64,000 bases of DNA from Limnomonas spitsbergensis (taxonomy: Eukaryota; Chlorophyta; Chlorophyceae; Chlamydomonadales): NCBI GenBank assembly GCA_037349105.1, contig JAYJMM010000102.1, forward strand, positions 1,550,001-1,614,000, in the 5' to 3' direction. Positions within the stretch are counted from its first letter, which is position 1. Every line of letters begins with the position of its first letter. The notes under the pieces were generated by a model. That model was not told the DNA's origin, did no database searches, and saw nothing but the letters and a program-made list of their open reading frames with translations. The position numbers and the translations under genes are program-made. Positions 10,341-20,300 of this stretch are shown here, one piece after another.

Positions 10341-10950
10341 CTCGCACCCCAAAGAAGGCATGGCCAAAGGGGCAGCTTCCCGATGGTTGCCTGGTAGGTA
10401 GCCAGAAACAGGTAGACCTCATTCACTATTTCACAGTTTTCTTATTTCACACTACCGGTATTCTACCCTGTACAGAAACTGTAGAGCAATTTAAGCCTCT
10501 TGATACATGCCTGCGCCTCCTTGGCTCCTTTATAGCCCTCTAGCTGTGGCTCAGGACCGGCACCGAGGACAGCAGCTCGCCTCTGTCCTTCCCAACTATC
10601 TGACTTGCTGGAACGGGATAAAGAGGGGGGGAGGGAGATATGACCACAGAAGGGGGGGCCGAGGGATGCAGAAGGGGGCATGAACAAAGAAGGGAGGCCG
10701 ATAGAGGGGGGCATGTCCACTGCATGGCGGGGGGGCTGATGAGGGGGCATCCTCAGCCCCCCCGCCATGCAGTGGACATGCCCACTAAAGGGGAGACAGT
10801 GGGGGGCATGACGACTGGGAGAAGGTGCGTGCGAGGTGGTCATATACTCATGTGCAAGGGCGAGGTTGTGTGTGGGAAGCAACAGGTGAGGGATGTACTT
10901 AACGGTCATCTCAGGTCAGAGTACTCAGAGCAGCAGGTCTCCTCCAAGCG
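10341..10950 (+). mobile_element. Mobile element copy 1, right part
   Basis: Continues the element after the insertion and matches 25712-26313 in copy 2 (AAGAAGGCATGGCCAAAGGG, then the TGCCTGGTAGGTAGCCAGAA segment). The match ends at CTCCTCCAAG near 10950, which likely marks the right boundary of the duplicated unit. It includes a long palindrome at about 10709-10783 that copy 2 does not have. Confidence 0.75.
10709..10783. repeat. Palindrome with about 30-bp arms
   Basis: The left arm begins GGGCATGTCCACTGCATGG and the right arm ends in its exact reverse complement, with a spacer of about 13 bases. The inner parts of the arms are a run of G and a run of C. In copy 2 (about 26087-26150) the left arm is present but the right arm is not its complement. 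Confidence 0.8.
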
Positions 10951-11400
10951 GCGAAATGAAAGCAGCGAGAGAACATGCCAAACGCCACCGAGCCTTGCCA
11001 CCTATTTCAATGTCCATCCATTTCCATTTATACCAACTGTCCATCGCAGGCGATCCCCACCCAGAAGGCCCATGTGGCGCGCTGTAGTACGCTGCGCTGC
11101 ACCAGGCTGAGGATGGAGGGAGACACAAAGGACATCAAGCGGCAGTGGTCTACTACTGTGCGGTACACGATGTCTTACGTCGGCTGGTAGGCCACGTCCG
11201 GCAGGGCTGCCTGCAGCCGCCGACCACTCTAACCACCCCATCCGCCACCCACTCTAACCACCCTAACCGCCACCCCTCTCTCACCGTCAAGGCACAAGTA
11301 GTCAATCATGAAGCCAGTAGAAGAGAAATGACAATAATCCCAGAAGGGCCGGAAGGATGAACACGTCCTTGATGTAGCCGTACTCTATCATTACAGTCAA
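10951..11400. other. No feature recognised
   Basis: Open frames on both strands overlap each other and show no family. A short ACTCTAACCACCC repeat lies at about 11225-11275. Confidence 0.4.
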
Positions 11401-11532
11401 CATGTTCTTGGTTCATTGCCTGTTGTGCGAGCGTGCTCCGGAAGCAAGGCGAGCGGAGCGTCTTGTTGGTAGTATCGGTGGGGCTAGGGCCCTGGGGGGC
11501 CGGTCCCGTCGGTGGAGCCGCCGGGGGGGGCG

Positions 11533-11668
11533 TTCGTTTGGGGAGGCGTTTGGGGAGGCGTTTGGAGAGGCGTTTGGGGAGGCGTTTGGGGAGACGTTTG
11601 GGGAGCGTTTGGAGAGGCGTTTGGGGAGGCGCTTGGGGAGGCGTTTGGGGAGGCGTTTGGGGAGGATG
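11533..11668 (+). repeat. 12-bp minisatellite (GTTTGGGGAGGC)n
   Basis: About eleven units of GTTTGGGGAGGC and close variants in tandem. The period is a multiple of three, so all frames stay open and give artificial repeats in translation. The plus strand has regular G4 runs and could form G-quadruplexes. Confidence 0.9.
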
Positions 11669-11859
11669 GAGGGGGGCGGGGAAGAAGAGGCTGTCCCAGC
11701 GTGACGGCGTTTGCGGTCACGGGGGTAGGGGGATTCCCAAGCATGACAGTGCTGCTGGGGCTGGGTGGGATTGCGCTGGGCGGTGCGGCTCACCCTTACC
11801 CAAGCATTATTAGCATGGCGAACGGTCGTCCCTGCAGAACGGTCGTCGTCATGACCAGG

Positions 11860-13530
11860 CGCGTGGCTCGCAGACTGCGTTTCGCCACTGTTGAAAAGAG
11901 CGGAGTCGGTCGGGCGCGTTTCTTGGCATGGAACGCGGTGATCCCTAGAGACATCATGGCTTCAATTGTGTGCTTGTTATAAAAAGTGCCCGATGTGACG
12001 ATCAAGATGGAATAATTTTTATATTGTTTCGTTGGTGCCCGTTCAGGATCAGTAGCTCAACGAGGTCAGTGTGCTGGTTTAAGCATGTTTTTAACCGGTC
12101 CCCATGCTCAGTGTCTCTGCAATACTTAAATTCCCCAATGTGGACTGCAAAGTCCTTCTTTTGTCCTGTCGTTTGCATCAACAACATGTCAGGCTGCATT
12201 TTCGTTTCATTTGGACGGCTCCAAGTGCTGGTGCCGCAGCGTGGGGGATAAAGTACGAGGGGACTTTATTCATCAGCATGGCTGGTGCTCCTACTCTCTC
12301 ACACTTCTCGGCCGTCCCCAGGTCTGCCATGACGATGTCCCCTCCCATGCTGCCTTTCGATACAGCCCTCAGCAAAAACCTTCCTGTGCCATGGTGGCGC
12401 TCTATGTACATCTTTTGCATTTTGGGGTGCCTGCATGCGCCTGTGTTATGGCCTGCACTGTCGTGCTCACCACACAAGGGGCATTTGTCCGTGGTACTTT
12501 TGCCCCAACTGAAAGCCACCTTGTTATTCCAAAGGCATCCATGTCGCCATCCAAAAGCATCCATGTCGCCATCGAAGGGCTGTTTTCTTCTCCGCCAGAG
12601 TGACTCCTGGGTGGTTAAAGAAACTGTTGCTGAGGGTCCCATCAGCAATCGAGTGCAATCGTTGCCACCCTTGAAAGTATACGCTATCGATGTTGGATTG
12701 GCCCAGCTTTTGGCGCTCGTGAATGTGTCAATGTGTGTCTTCAAGGCACCCTTCAGATCCTCTAATCCTTGCGGCTCTCCCTGCCTGGCTAGGGTCCTCT
12801 TCGTCAGGTTTTGTGAAAAGCCAGAAAGAGCCGTACTGTGAGGGTTCGGACCTCACTGGCTGGAACGGTCAGATCGCATTCTCCCTTTTGAGTGGCTGGC
12901 TGCCCGTTTAGCGACCCCGTCGGCTTTCTCGTTTCCGATATCTCCGTTGTGGGCCTTCACCTTATGGAATTCGACTATTTTTCCTTGGGACGCCATGAGC
13001 TGGAGTTGGCCCACGATATGCTGGAGGAGGTCTCTGTGCTTGTGGTAGGTGAGAGACATGGGGGATCGGATAGCTTTTCGGATTTGGTACAAGGATGTGG
13101 CGCTGTCAACAGCTATTTTGGTCTGTTCTTTCACTAGTGAGGGCTCCGTAGATTCCTGCCAGCTCGGCTCTGTTTATGGTGTTTGTGGGACCTTCTCCAG
13201 CCGGGTTAATGGTGATGTCTTGTTGATCGGCAGTGGCGTTCAGCTGATTCCATATCCGGCTGATGAGTATGAGCGCACCAATAACGTGCTTTTTTACGAG
13301 CGGGAGGCTATAAAGAAAAAATATGCCTGTATCGAAGCAGAGGAGAAGGTGCAGCTTGGGGACCCTTGGCGGCAGCTGCTCCGCACCGTCCCCAAGCCGC
13401 ACCTTCGCCTCATCTTCGATACAATCAAATTTCCTTTCTGTTGCCTCCCGCTCGTAAAAAATTACGTTATTGGTGCTCTCAAATTCATCAGCCGGATGTG
13501 GAATCAGCTGAGCACGCTGGTGAAGAGCCA
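11860..13530 (-). pseudogene. Retroelement 3' part: RNase H, zinc finger, nuclease-like domain
   Basis: Read on the minus strand in order. A broken RNase H: NRAELAGIYGAL (Glu), then after a frameshift near 13130 AVDSATSLYQIRKA (Asp) and KAHNGDIGNEKADG (His/Asp motif). Next a zinc-finger segment with CPLCGEHDSAGH at about 12480. Then QPDMLLM followed by FAVHIGEFKYCRDT (about 12200-12090), which has the PD...E-x-K spacing of a restriction-like endonuclease, and SGTFYNKHTIEAM beyond it. RNase H plus finger plus restriction-like nuclease is the C-terminal order of Dualen/RandI-type LINEs known from Chlamydomonas; that assignment is inference. No reverse transcriptase is seen upstream, and frameshifts make it inactive. 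Confidence 0.6.
13233..13512. repeat. Inverted duplication of a coding segment
   Basis: The left arm (about 13233-13360, plus strand) and right arm (about 13385-13512, minus strand) encode nearly the same peptide, with PADEYERTNNVLFYEREA against PADEFESTNNVIFYEREA, separated by about 25 bases. The differences are mostly conservative (Tyr/Phe, Leu/Ile, Lys/Arg). The right arm is continuous with the RNase H relic; the left arm runs the opposite way. Confidence 0.8.
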
Positions 13531-14352
13531 TTGTATCTATTGTATCTCAACAGATGATGTGAAAAATATGTGAGATCCACTGGTTTCGATTTGATCTGGC
13601 AGATTAGGTCAAGAACTAGAGGTGTAATCGGCTGTGAGTGACAGGCAGAAGATACTCGCACAAGATTGCGCGATTCAAAAATAGAGCTGCTAGATAGCGC
13701 AACGTGGGCCTGCCCCAAACAATAAGATATATTGGTATCGCCAGTATGCTAAATGTCCTGTTTGTAACTGCAATAATGCATTTTGTTGTGGCTTAGGCAA
13801 GTAGTTGGACCATGGGAGATTGTCTGAAGACATAATACCGTTTATCGCTGTGTTTGCTGCTGGCTGTCCCCACCCCTGGTGGGGACAGCCCGCGGGGGGG
13901 GCAAAAGCCAACTGAATACACCCCATCATCTTAAGTTGTAGAGCATGACGAGAGCTTTCCATATCTGGTATTAAATTGTTTTTGGCCCAGGGAGATACGG
14001 AGGGGCAAAGTGTGGGGGGGGGGAGTCCAGGGGGGGTATAAAAAAAGGCCCTTTTGGATTTTTCCACATTTTTTTTAAACATCAGATTGAGACGATAGCT
14101 ACAGCGTTGCATTCCCACTGTAATTTGCTACAGATGTGCATCATAAAAGTCCACACAGGATGCCAGACCCCTCTTGGCATGCAATTTTGACATGGGGGGG
14201 GTGTCATGGCTCCGGAACCACATGCACCGTTGTGCATACACCCACTATGGACTCACACGATATGCCTGCATTGGTGGTCACTATTAATTAAGCAATGACA
14301 ACCTGCTGTGAGCATTGTTTGAAGGTCTTAAAATTCACAGACAACCCACTCA
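13531..14352. other. No gene recognised; one tight hairpin
   Basis: A perfect 12-bp hairpin, GGCTGTCCCCAC and its complement around CCCTG, lies at 13862-13890. Minus-strand frames here (for example 13690-14118, with NALLQLQTGHLAYWRY) may be more of the decayed retroelement, but this is weak. G runs occur at 14018-14040 and 14193-14201. Confidence 0.4.
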
Positions 14353-15220
14353 GTGGCCCTAAGAAATCACCAACAGGGGAAGGAGTGCAAAAGAGGAGCT
14401 GAGAGGCTGGCCAAGGAGTACTCGACGAAGCGACAGCGCACAATCACATCATTATACCCCTCTTTTACTTCTGCTACTCCTTCAGCTCTTGCTCTGGCTG
14501 CTGCTCCTGCTATCGAGCATGCGGCTGCTATAGAGCCTCTCGCTCTAGTAGCAGCTGTTGGTCCTGCTGCTGAGGCTTCACCCGAGAGCCCGCAGCAGCA
14601 GCTCCTATCTTCAGATGTAGCTACCCAAGCAACCCCCGATGTTGTGGTGTTGCGAGAGCTTTCCATCTGCCCCGGCTGCGCACCTCTTGCTGCGCCAATG
14701 TGGAGCAGCGTGTAGATTGGAGCCAAGTGGTGCTGAGGCATGCGGCTTCTGTGGCATTGTGTGTGACGACAGGACATCAGGCCTGTGCAAAACGGAGTTG
14801 GGCAAAGGCTCTACCAGCAGCACGCTAGCAGTCGAGTCCCGCTGCCCCCTGAAGGACAAGATGTCATTTGCAGCTGCTGTGAGGGGGTCTGCCACCAATC
14901 CTTGCACCAACAGACCAGTGGCTTGCACCATCTGCAGGAGCATCGCGGGCACCGTCCGCGCTTATGTGTGGAGCTATCACTTTCTAGATCACATGGAGTC
15001 AGCCCACCCTGGTCAGGAGCTGACGGAGGCAAATTTGACGAGATATGCCATCAGCGCTGAGGAGTTTGAGGGGTGGGTGGGCAAGGACCTCCCCAAGAAG
15101 CAGAAGACCAAGCTTCTGAAGCAGCACGTCAGCACGCTCAAGTTAAATGCTAGTTTGCTGCCACTCGTGCGAGAGTCCCCTCGTTTCTGGAGCCTCATGG
15201 CCTCTAGCGTTGATAGGTAG
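14353..15220 (+). pseudogene. Zinc-finger protein of transposon type, one frame change
   Basis: The first part (14353-14715) is a Lys/Arg-rich start (KRGAERLAKEYSTKRQR) followed by an Ala/Pro-rich linker. The second part, in another frame (about 14700-15220), contains CGFCGIVCDD, NPCTNRPVACTICRS, then YVWSYHFLDHMESAHPG, giving C-x2-C pairs followed by H-x3/5-H. That arrangement resembles the C-terminal zinc-binding region of transposon-encoded proteins common in fungi and algae. The frame change lies between about 14640 and 14715; a small intron is an alternative to a frameshift. No transposase core is seen nearby. Confidence 0.45.
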
Positions 15221-16743
15221 CTGGCAGGTGGTAGCAAGAGCAATGGTATATTCTTTTGTTTCACCACTTGGCATTCGTGAAGCAAGTACATTTATCGACA
15301 CGATTATAAACGCACTTTTGAGCTGATAGAAATCGACCCCGCTCCCTCCCTGAACTTCTGTTTTTGACTGAGAAATTAAGGTTTCACTAGGTTCCGGAGG
15401 CGGGGGGGGGGGGGTAGCCAGGGGTCATTTCACATTTTTTTATGATAAGGTGTTTGACTTTTTTTTTGCCCCCCCCCCTCGGGACAGTCTGCTGTTTGTC
15501 CCTGCTGATATCCATGCTTAAATCCCGGGCCAGATCTTGAGCTAGATTTCACGTTTTCTTGTTGGGCATGAGACTTTTGCTAACCATCTGGATTAATGAA
15601 ACCATGAGAGGCACATTTTCAATTGATCTGAAACCATCTGAAACCAGTGTCTGGACTGAGAGATTGCTAATACCCAAGAATCCAAGATCATATCCCAGGC
15701 CACATCTTGGGCCAGATTTGTTACTCTTGTGTGGACATTTAAAATTTTCTTACCAGCTAGATTCATCAATACCTTGAGCCTTGTTGACCTAATTGGTTGA
15801 GGCCCCTATATAGTTATATTCCTCCTGTAATTATATTTTACGATTGAAGAAATCAGGATTTCCTGTGTGTTTAGCAGTTTGGGGGAGAGAGGGGGAAAAT
15901 CAGCTGAAAGGTTTGAATACATTTTGTGAGGACACATTTTGACTTGTTTCTTGCCCCCCCCCCTATCATTGCCCTTTCCGGCAGAGCCCCCCCGGGCGGC
16001 CGAAGGTCGCGGGCACCGGGGTCGCGGCCCGCGACCTTCATTCCGCTGCCCGGGCGGGGGCGCTCTGCCGACAATTCACTGCTCTGCTCACAGAAAGAAA
16101 GAAAGCTACGCCCTATTTGGGCGTGGAGGTTAAGGAAACAACGCAGCTTGGGGCCGTTAGTTACCAGTGCTCACAATTTAAGGTAAAAAATCTGCATCAT
16201 GGTCTTTGAGGCTAGCTAGTCATCGCCTCGCCTGTAGCAAATTCAAGCAAGTTAGTTGCCTTGATGAAGCAGCTCATCAGAAGCTGTTTTGATTGAAATG
16301 AATGAAGGAGATCCCTACAAATCTCCTAGGCAGCTTGAAATGGGCATTTGAATTGCCGATCCGATAAATTATACATAAGTTTGTCGCACGATAAATCTAG
16401 TAGTACACAAGAATCCAATATATACAGAAATCGACAATCCCTTGGTAGCAGAGAGCTTGGTAGCACCGCTTGGTAGTGGGTCCTTATTTCCGGCCTTCTT
16501 AGGTCGTTAAGTTGTCGCAGGGGCTGTCGTTAGGTATGGTACAGAGATCTCTGGTATGGCATGTCCGTACGCGAGGCGCGAAGCTGCGCAGCCCAGAGAT
16601 CTCTGGCGCAGCCGCTGCGATTTCGTGCATACGGATCGCTGATACCATTTAAATAAACAAGCTTTGAGGGTGCGAGAATACAGGTTTACATTCAAAGGGA
16701 TCCATCGATACCAGCTCGCAGCTCAATACTCAATGAAACACGA
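15221..16743. other. Intergenic, one foldback element
   Basis: No gene is recognised. G and C runs at 15402-15413 and 15470-15478, a motif CAGATCTTGAGC/CACATCTTGGGCCAGATTTG repeated at about 15530 and 15700, and a 92-bp foldback at 15979-16070 are the only structures seen. Confidence 0.45.
15979..16070. mobile_element. 92-bp foldback (MITE-like), CGGCAGAGC termini
   Basis: Starts CGGCAGAGCCCCCCCGGGC and ends with the imperfect reverse complement GCCCGGGCGGGGGCGCTCTGCCG; the middle again folds on GGTCGCGGG/CCCGCGACC. The left end recurs at 23152-23186 directly upstream of mobile element copy 2, so it may be the terminus of a transposon family. No target duplication is obvious. Confidence 0.6.
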
Positions 16744-17139
16744 ATGCTGAACAATCCCGCTTTAAAATCAAGGATGCATCCGATGACCACACTTTGGGAG
16801 GTTGTGTTCCACAATGCAGAGGCCTTGTTACTAGTTCAACAGGAGGAGGCTGCCACATCAGCAACTAAGGCTGACAGCAGACTGGATACAGCAGCGGCCA
16901 AGCTGGTAGATCAAACAATCTATCCCTCTAAGCTGCTAGATTCTGCTTGGTCACTTGTGCACAGTCTCAAATCTGCTGCCAAGGAGGCCACAGACAGGGC
17001 AACTTTGGCCTCGGAGACTGCAGCAGCTGTGGCTATGGGAATATCTCCAAGCTGCAATGGACAAGAGGCGGGGGAAACCCACAGCAAATTGAAGGCAGTG
17101 ATGTGGGTGCAAAGAAAAAATGAAATGCAAAAGGGATAA
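16744..17139 (+). CDS. Possible upstream exon of the HEAT-like gene
   Basis: An open frame of 131 codons starts with an ATG and has an amphipathic, Ala/Leu-rich character (TLWEVVFHNAEALLLVQQEE), compatible with alpha-helical repeats. It lies on the same strand, 240 bases before the next exon candidate. However, I found no donor inside it in the phase that the acceptor at 17380 needs, so its link to the downstream gene, and its reality as an exon, are uncertain. Confidence 0.3.
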   Translation: MLNNPALKSRMHPMTTLWEVVFHNAEALLLVQQEEAATSATKADSRLDTAAAKLVDQTIYPSKLLDSAWSLVHSLKSAAKEATDRATLASETAAAVAMGISPSCNGQEAGETHSKLKAVMWVQRKNEMQKG

Positions 17140-17379
17140 TGTTTATGATAGACATGCACTCCAAGGCTGAAACTCATAATCCAGCATTATGCTCTAAGCC
17201 TGCTCAAAGCAAGCCGCTTGATAACTTTTCTGTGGCTGAGGCTGTTTGTAACTTTTGTACTTTTGCATGCGTCGCCAGAAGGCATGGGCATGACATGGAC
17301 ATCAAATGTTGGAAATATCAAATCTGGCACATTCAAACATGCCCAGCATTTGAATGACAGTGATTGCTCTGTCGTGCAG

Positions 17380-20300
17380 GCCGAGCCAAGTGAAACGAAG
17401 ACAGAGGCGGAACGCAGAGACCACAGCGGATCCATTTGATGTTGTGCCGCCATCAGCCGCAGCAGAGGCAGTAGCGAAGAACGGCACCCTAGAGCAGGCC
17501 ACCGACTCCAGCACTGCAGTCGGCAGGCAAAGGATTCTCCGGAGCGTCGTGCCTGCCATGTCAGCGGTATACTCCATCGACAACGAGGAGCTGGTGCAGG
17601 CTGTGATCTCTCTCTTTCAAGACCAGGTGGCTGCAGGCCTTGTCTGCCCATGCACTTGCAAATCAAACAGCCCTGACAGCTGCAGAGCAGCAGCGTGCAC
17701 CGACGACGGCATTTCCTTCTCAGGGGAAATAAATGGGGATGGCGGGCCCAGCAGCAGGAGGCGCACGGGCGGCCATGCCATGCAGACCCTAGTCAACGTC
17801 GCAGCAGCCGCTTCAGCGCTTCTGGATGATTCCGGTAGCTCAGAGCCTCCTGCAAGCTGTCAGAAATTGAGCCTGGCTTTGGCTCGACAGCTGGGCGTCC
17901 TTGCACATGCACAGCTTGCCGGGCTGCGCGCAGCAGGCCCAGACCTGCACCTGCTCCTCCCCCTCGCAACAGGTTTCCAGGCCACCACTGGCATTCACCC
18001 AATCGCCTCCACAGACCTCCTGGAGGGGCTGAGGCTGAGCCGTCCCCAGGCGTGCAGCGCTCAAGGGGGCACAGGAGGCCTAGGCAGTAGCGGCAGCTTG
18101 CGCGCGGGTGGCATGAAGGCCATGCTGGTTGCCATGATGGGTTGCCTGGCTCAGCTCTTTGTCAGCGCGAGCTCCGGAAGCAGCTCTGAAGATGCTGAAG
18201 AGACCGAGGAGCTGTGCGCCTGCCTCCAGGTGATATCGCAGGCATTCCTCTGGCCGCTTTACCTTGCCTCACCCAAAGGCAAAAACTATGATTTGTAGCG
18301 TCCCTTTTACTTATTTATTTATAGCGTGTCCGTGGCAGCAGCACCACGTTACGTTTCAGCGCAAGGCAGCATCTGGGGTAGTTGATACTGCAGCACTGAA
18401 ATCATATAAACCTTTCTTGTGGGGTGCATCAACTTCTGCCTCTTACATGCACCTGTCTAGCTTGCCACGGGATATTAAGACCAGTTTAGAACAGTGCATA
18501 CCCGCTGTGCCCTGCTGAACGCTCCGCCGCGTGGGGCTGGCAGGAAATGACTAAGCTCAATTCCAGGTACCGTTCACAGCTAGGACCATGGTGCAGCCAT
18601 GCCACCCTCCTATGTGAGGGGGCAGGAGCATGGACGCCGGCGCTCTAGACCAGTGTTAAGACCAGTAAGACAGGTTGCCGCGTCCCATGCTTTAGCCATG
18701 ACAAGAGGCTTCCTCCGCCCACGCCCCGTGGGCAAATTCCTGCATTGCTGCAGGTGCTGTGTGCTGATGAGCTGGGCAAGTGGGAGGAATGGCACCGCCA
18801 GTGCTCGCTCAGCGACAAGCAGCAGCAGCAACGGCAGGATGAGCATGAGAACAGGCAGCAGCTGCAGCCACAGCAGCAGCCTGCAGCAGGAGCAGAGCCG
18901 GTGCCCGCTCCAGGCAGCAGCCGATTGCATCAGCTACTTCCCCTGAGGCCGAGGCCCTGCTGCATCCTGTTTGAGATGGGGATGCTTGCTGTGCAGGTGG
19001 GTCACACAGCTTGTATTAATATGTGATCAAGCTAAATTCAGCCACATCGTGACCGCCCGCCGTAAGGCCTGGTGTGGCAAGCCCTGCGCCTTGGGCTGCC
19101 GGGAGTAGGCTGTTCCATATTTGCTACCCTTCAGCCAAGTGGTGGCTGCCTGGCAGCCCCGTGTCCTGGCTCATTGAAATAAACAGGGGTGGGCACAAAC
19201 TCAGGACCGCCCATTGAAATTCAGCACTTTCCTGGGGGGGAGGGGGGGGATCAGGTATGCTGACTTCTCTGCAAAGCCAAGTCAGCTTAAAACTTCTAAA
19301 CACAAAAAGGCAATTCATGCTGTGATTTAGGATGACTGAGACACATAAATGGTACAGGTACCGTATGGCAGGACAAATTGCTAAGCTAGCCATAACTGAC
19401 ATCTGCATGGCGCTCAGCACCACAACTCAAGGCATTACGTCGCACATAACCACGTAATTTCCCCGTCTCACTCTGCAGGACAATGAAGCAGCGCATGCAT
19501 GTGACCTATATCCGCAGGAGCACACGATCGCTCATTGAGACCTGGCCTGATCCAGATCCAGATTTCTGCATCTTCTGACTGACTGTGTGCTTCAAGGTTT
19601 GAGATCCAGATTCAGATTTTCTGCATCAAGACTGACATATGCTTCAAGGATTTTACATCAAAATCCAAATTTTCTGCATCTGCTGACTGACTTTATGCTT
19701 GAAGGGTTAACATCCAGATTTCTATGTTCTGCTTCTAATGACGGACCTTATGCTTCAAGGTTTGGGATCCAGATTCAGATGTTCTGCATGTTTTGACTGA
19801 CCTAATGCTTCAAGGTTTGGGATCCAGATTCTGATCTTCTACATCTACCGTAGAACCACTTTGACTCCGCTCGTAATTAAATAACTATTGGGGTGCGCGG
19901 ATATGGCTGCGAACTCGTATTAATTCAAAAATTGCCGCTGCGCGGAGCGTCAGTCAGGTGCCCAAACAACTATTTGGGGGATGCGCGGTATGAATTAAAA
20001 ACAAGATTTTTTACAAAAAATTGCGCGCTAGCGCGCGACTGTTTGATTCGACATCCGTTCAGTCATCCTTGTCAAGTGTGCCCAAATAGCCCTGCATAGT
20101 TACACTACTGGTGACTCAGATGAGCACTACCGGTACTCGTAGCTAGCATTACTGCTCAGTTCAGCCTCCATCCACTCGCTCGCCAGTCCAATCGCCAACG
20201 CCTATCCTTGTAAACCGTATGATGACTTTTGCTGACCTTGAGGGTTTTAACTAAGTTTTACTGTAATGGCTGCGCGGAAGGAAATGTAAATTAGTTCCAG

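Noticed and set aside
10463..11110. Open frames over the G/C-rich palindrome (both strands)
   Set aside because: They overlap the palindrome and each other, and the sister copy at 25870-26290 does not keep them in frame.
11402..11982. Overlapping frames on both strands over the 12-bp repeat
   Set aside because: Repeat-driven; no domain on either strand.
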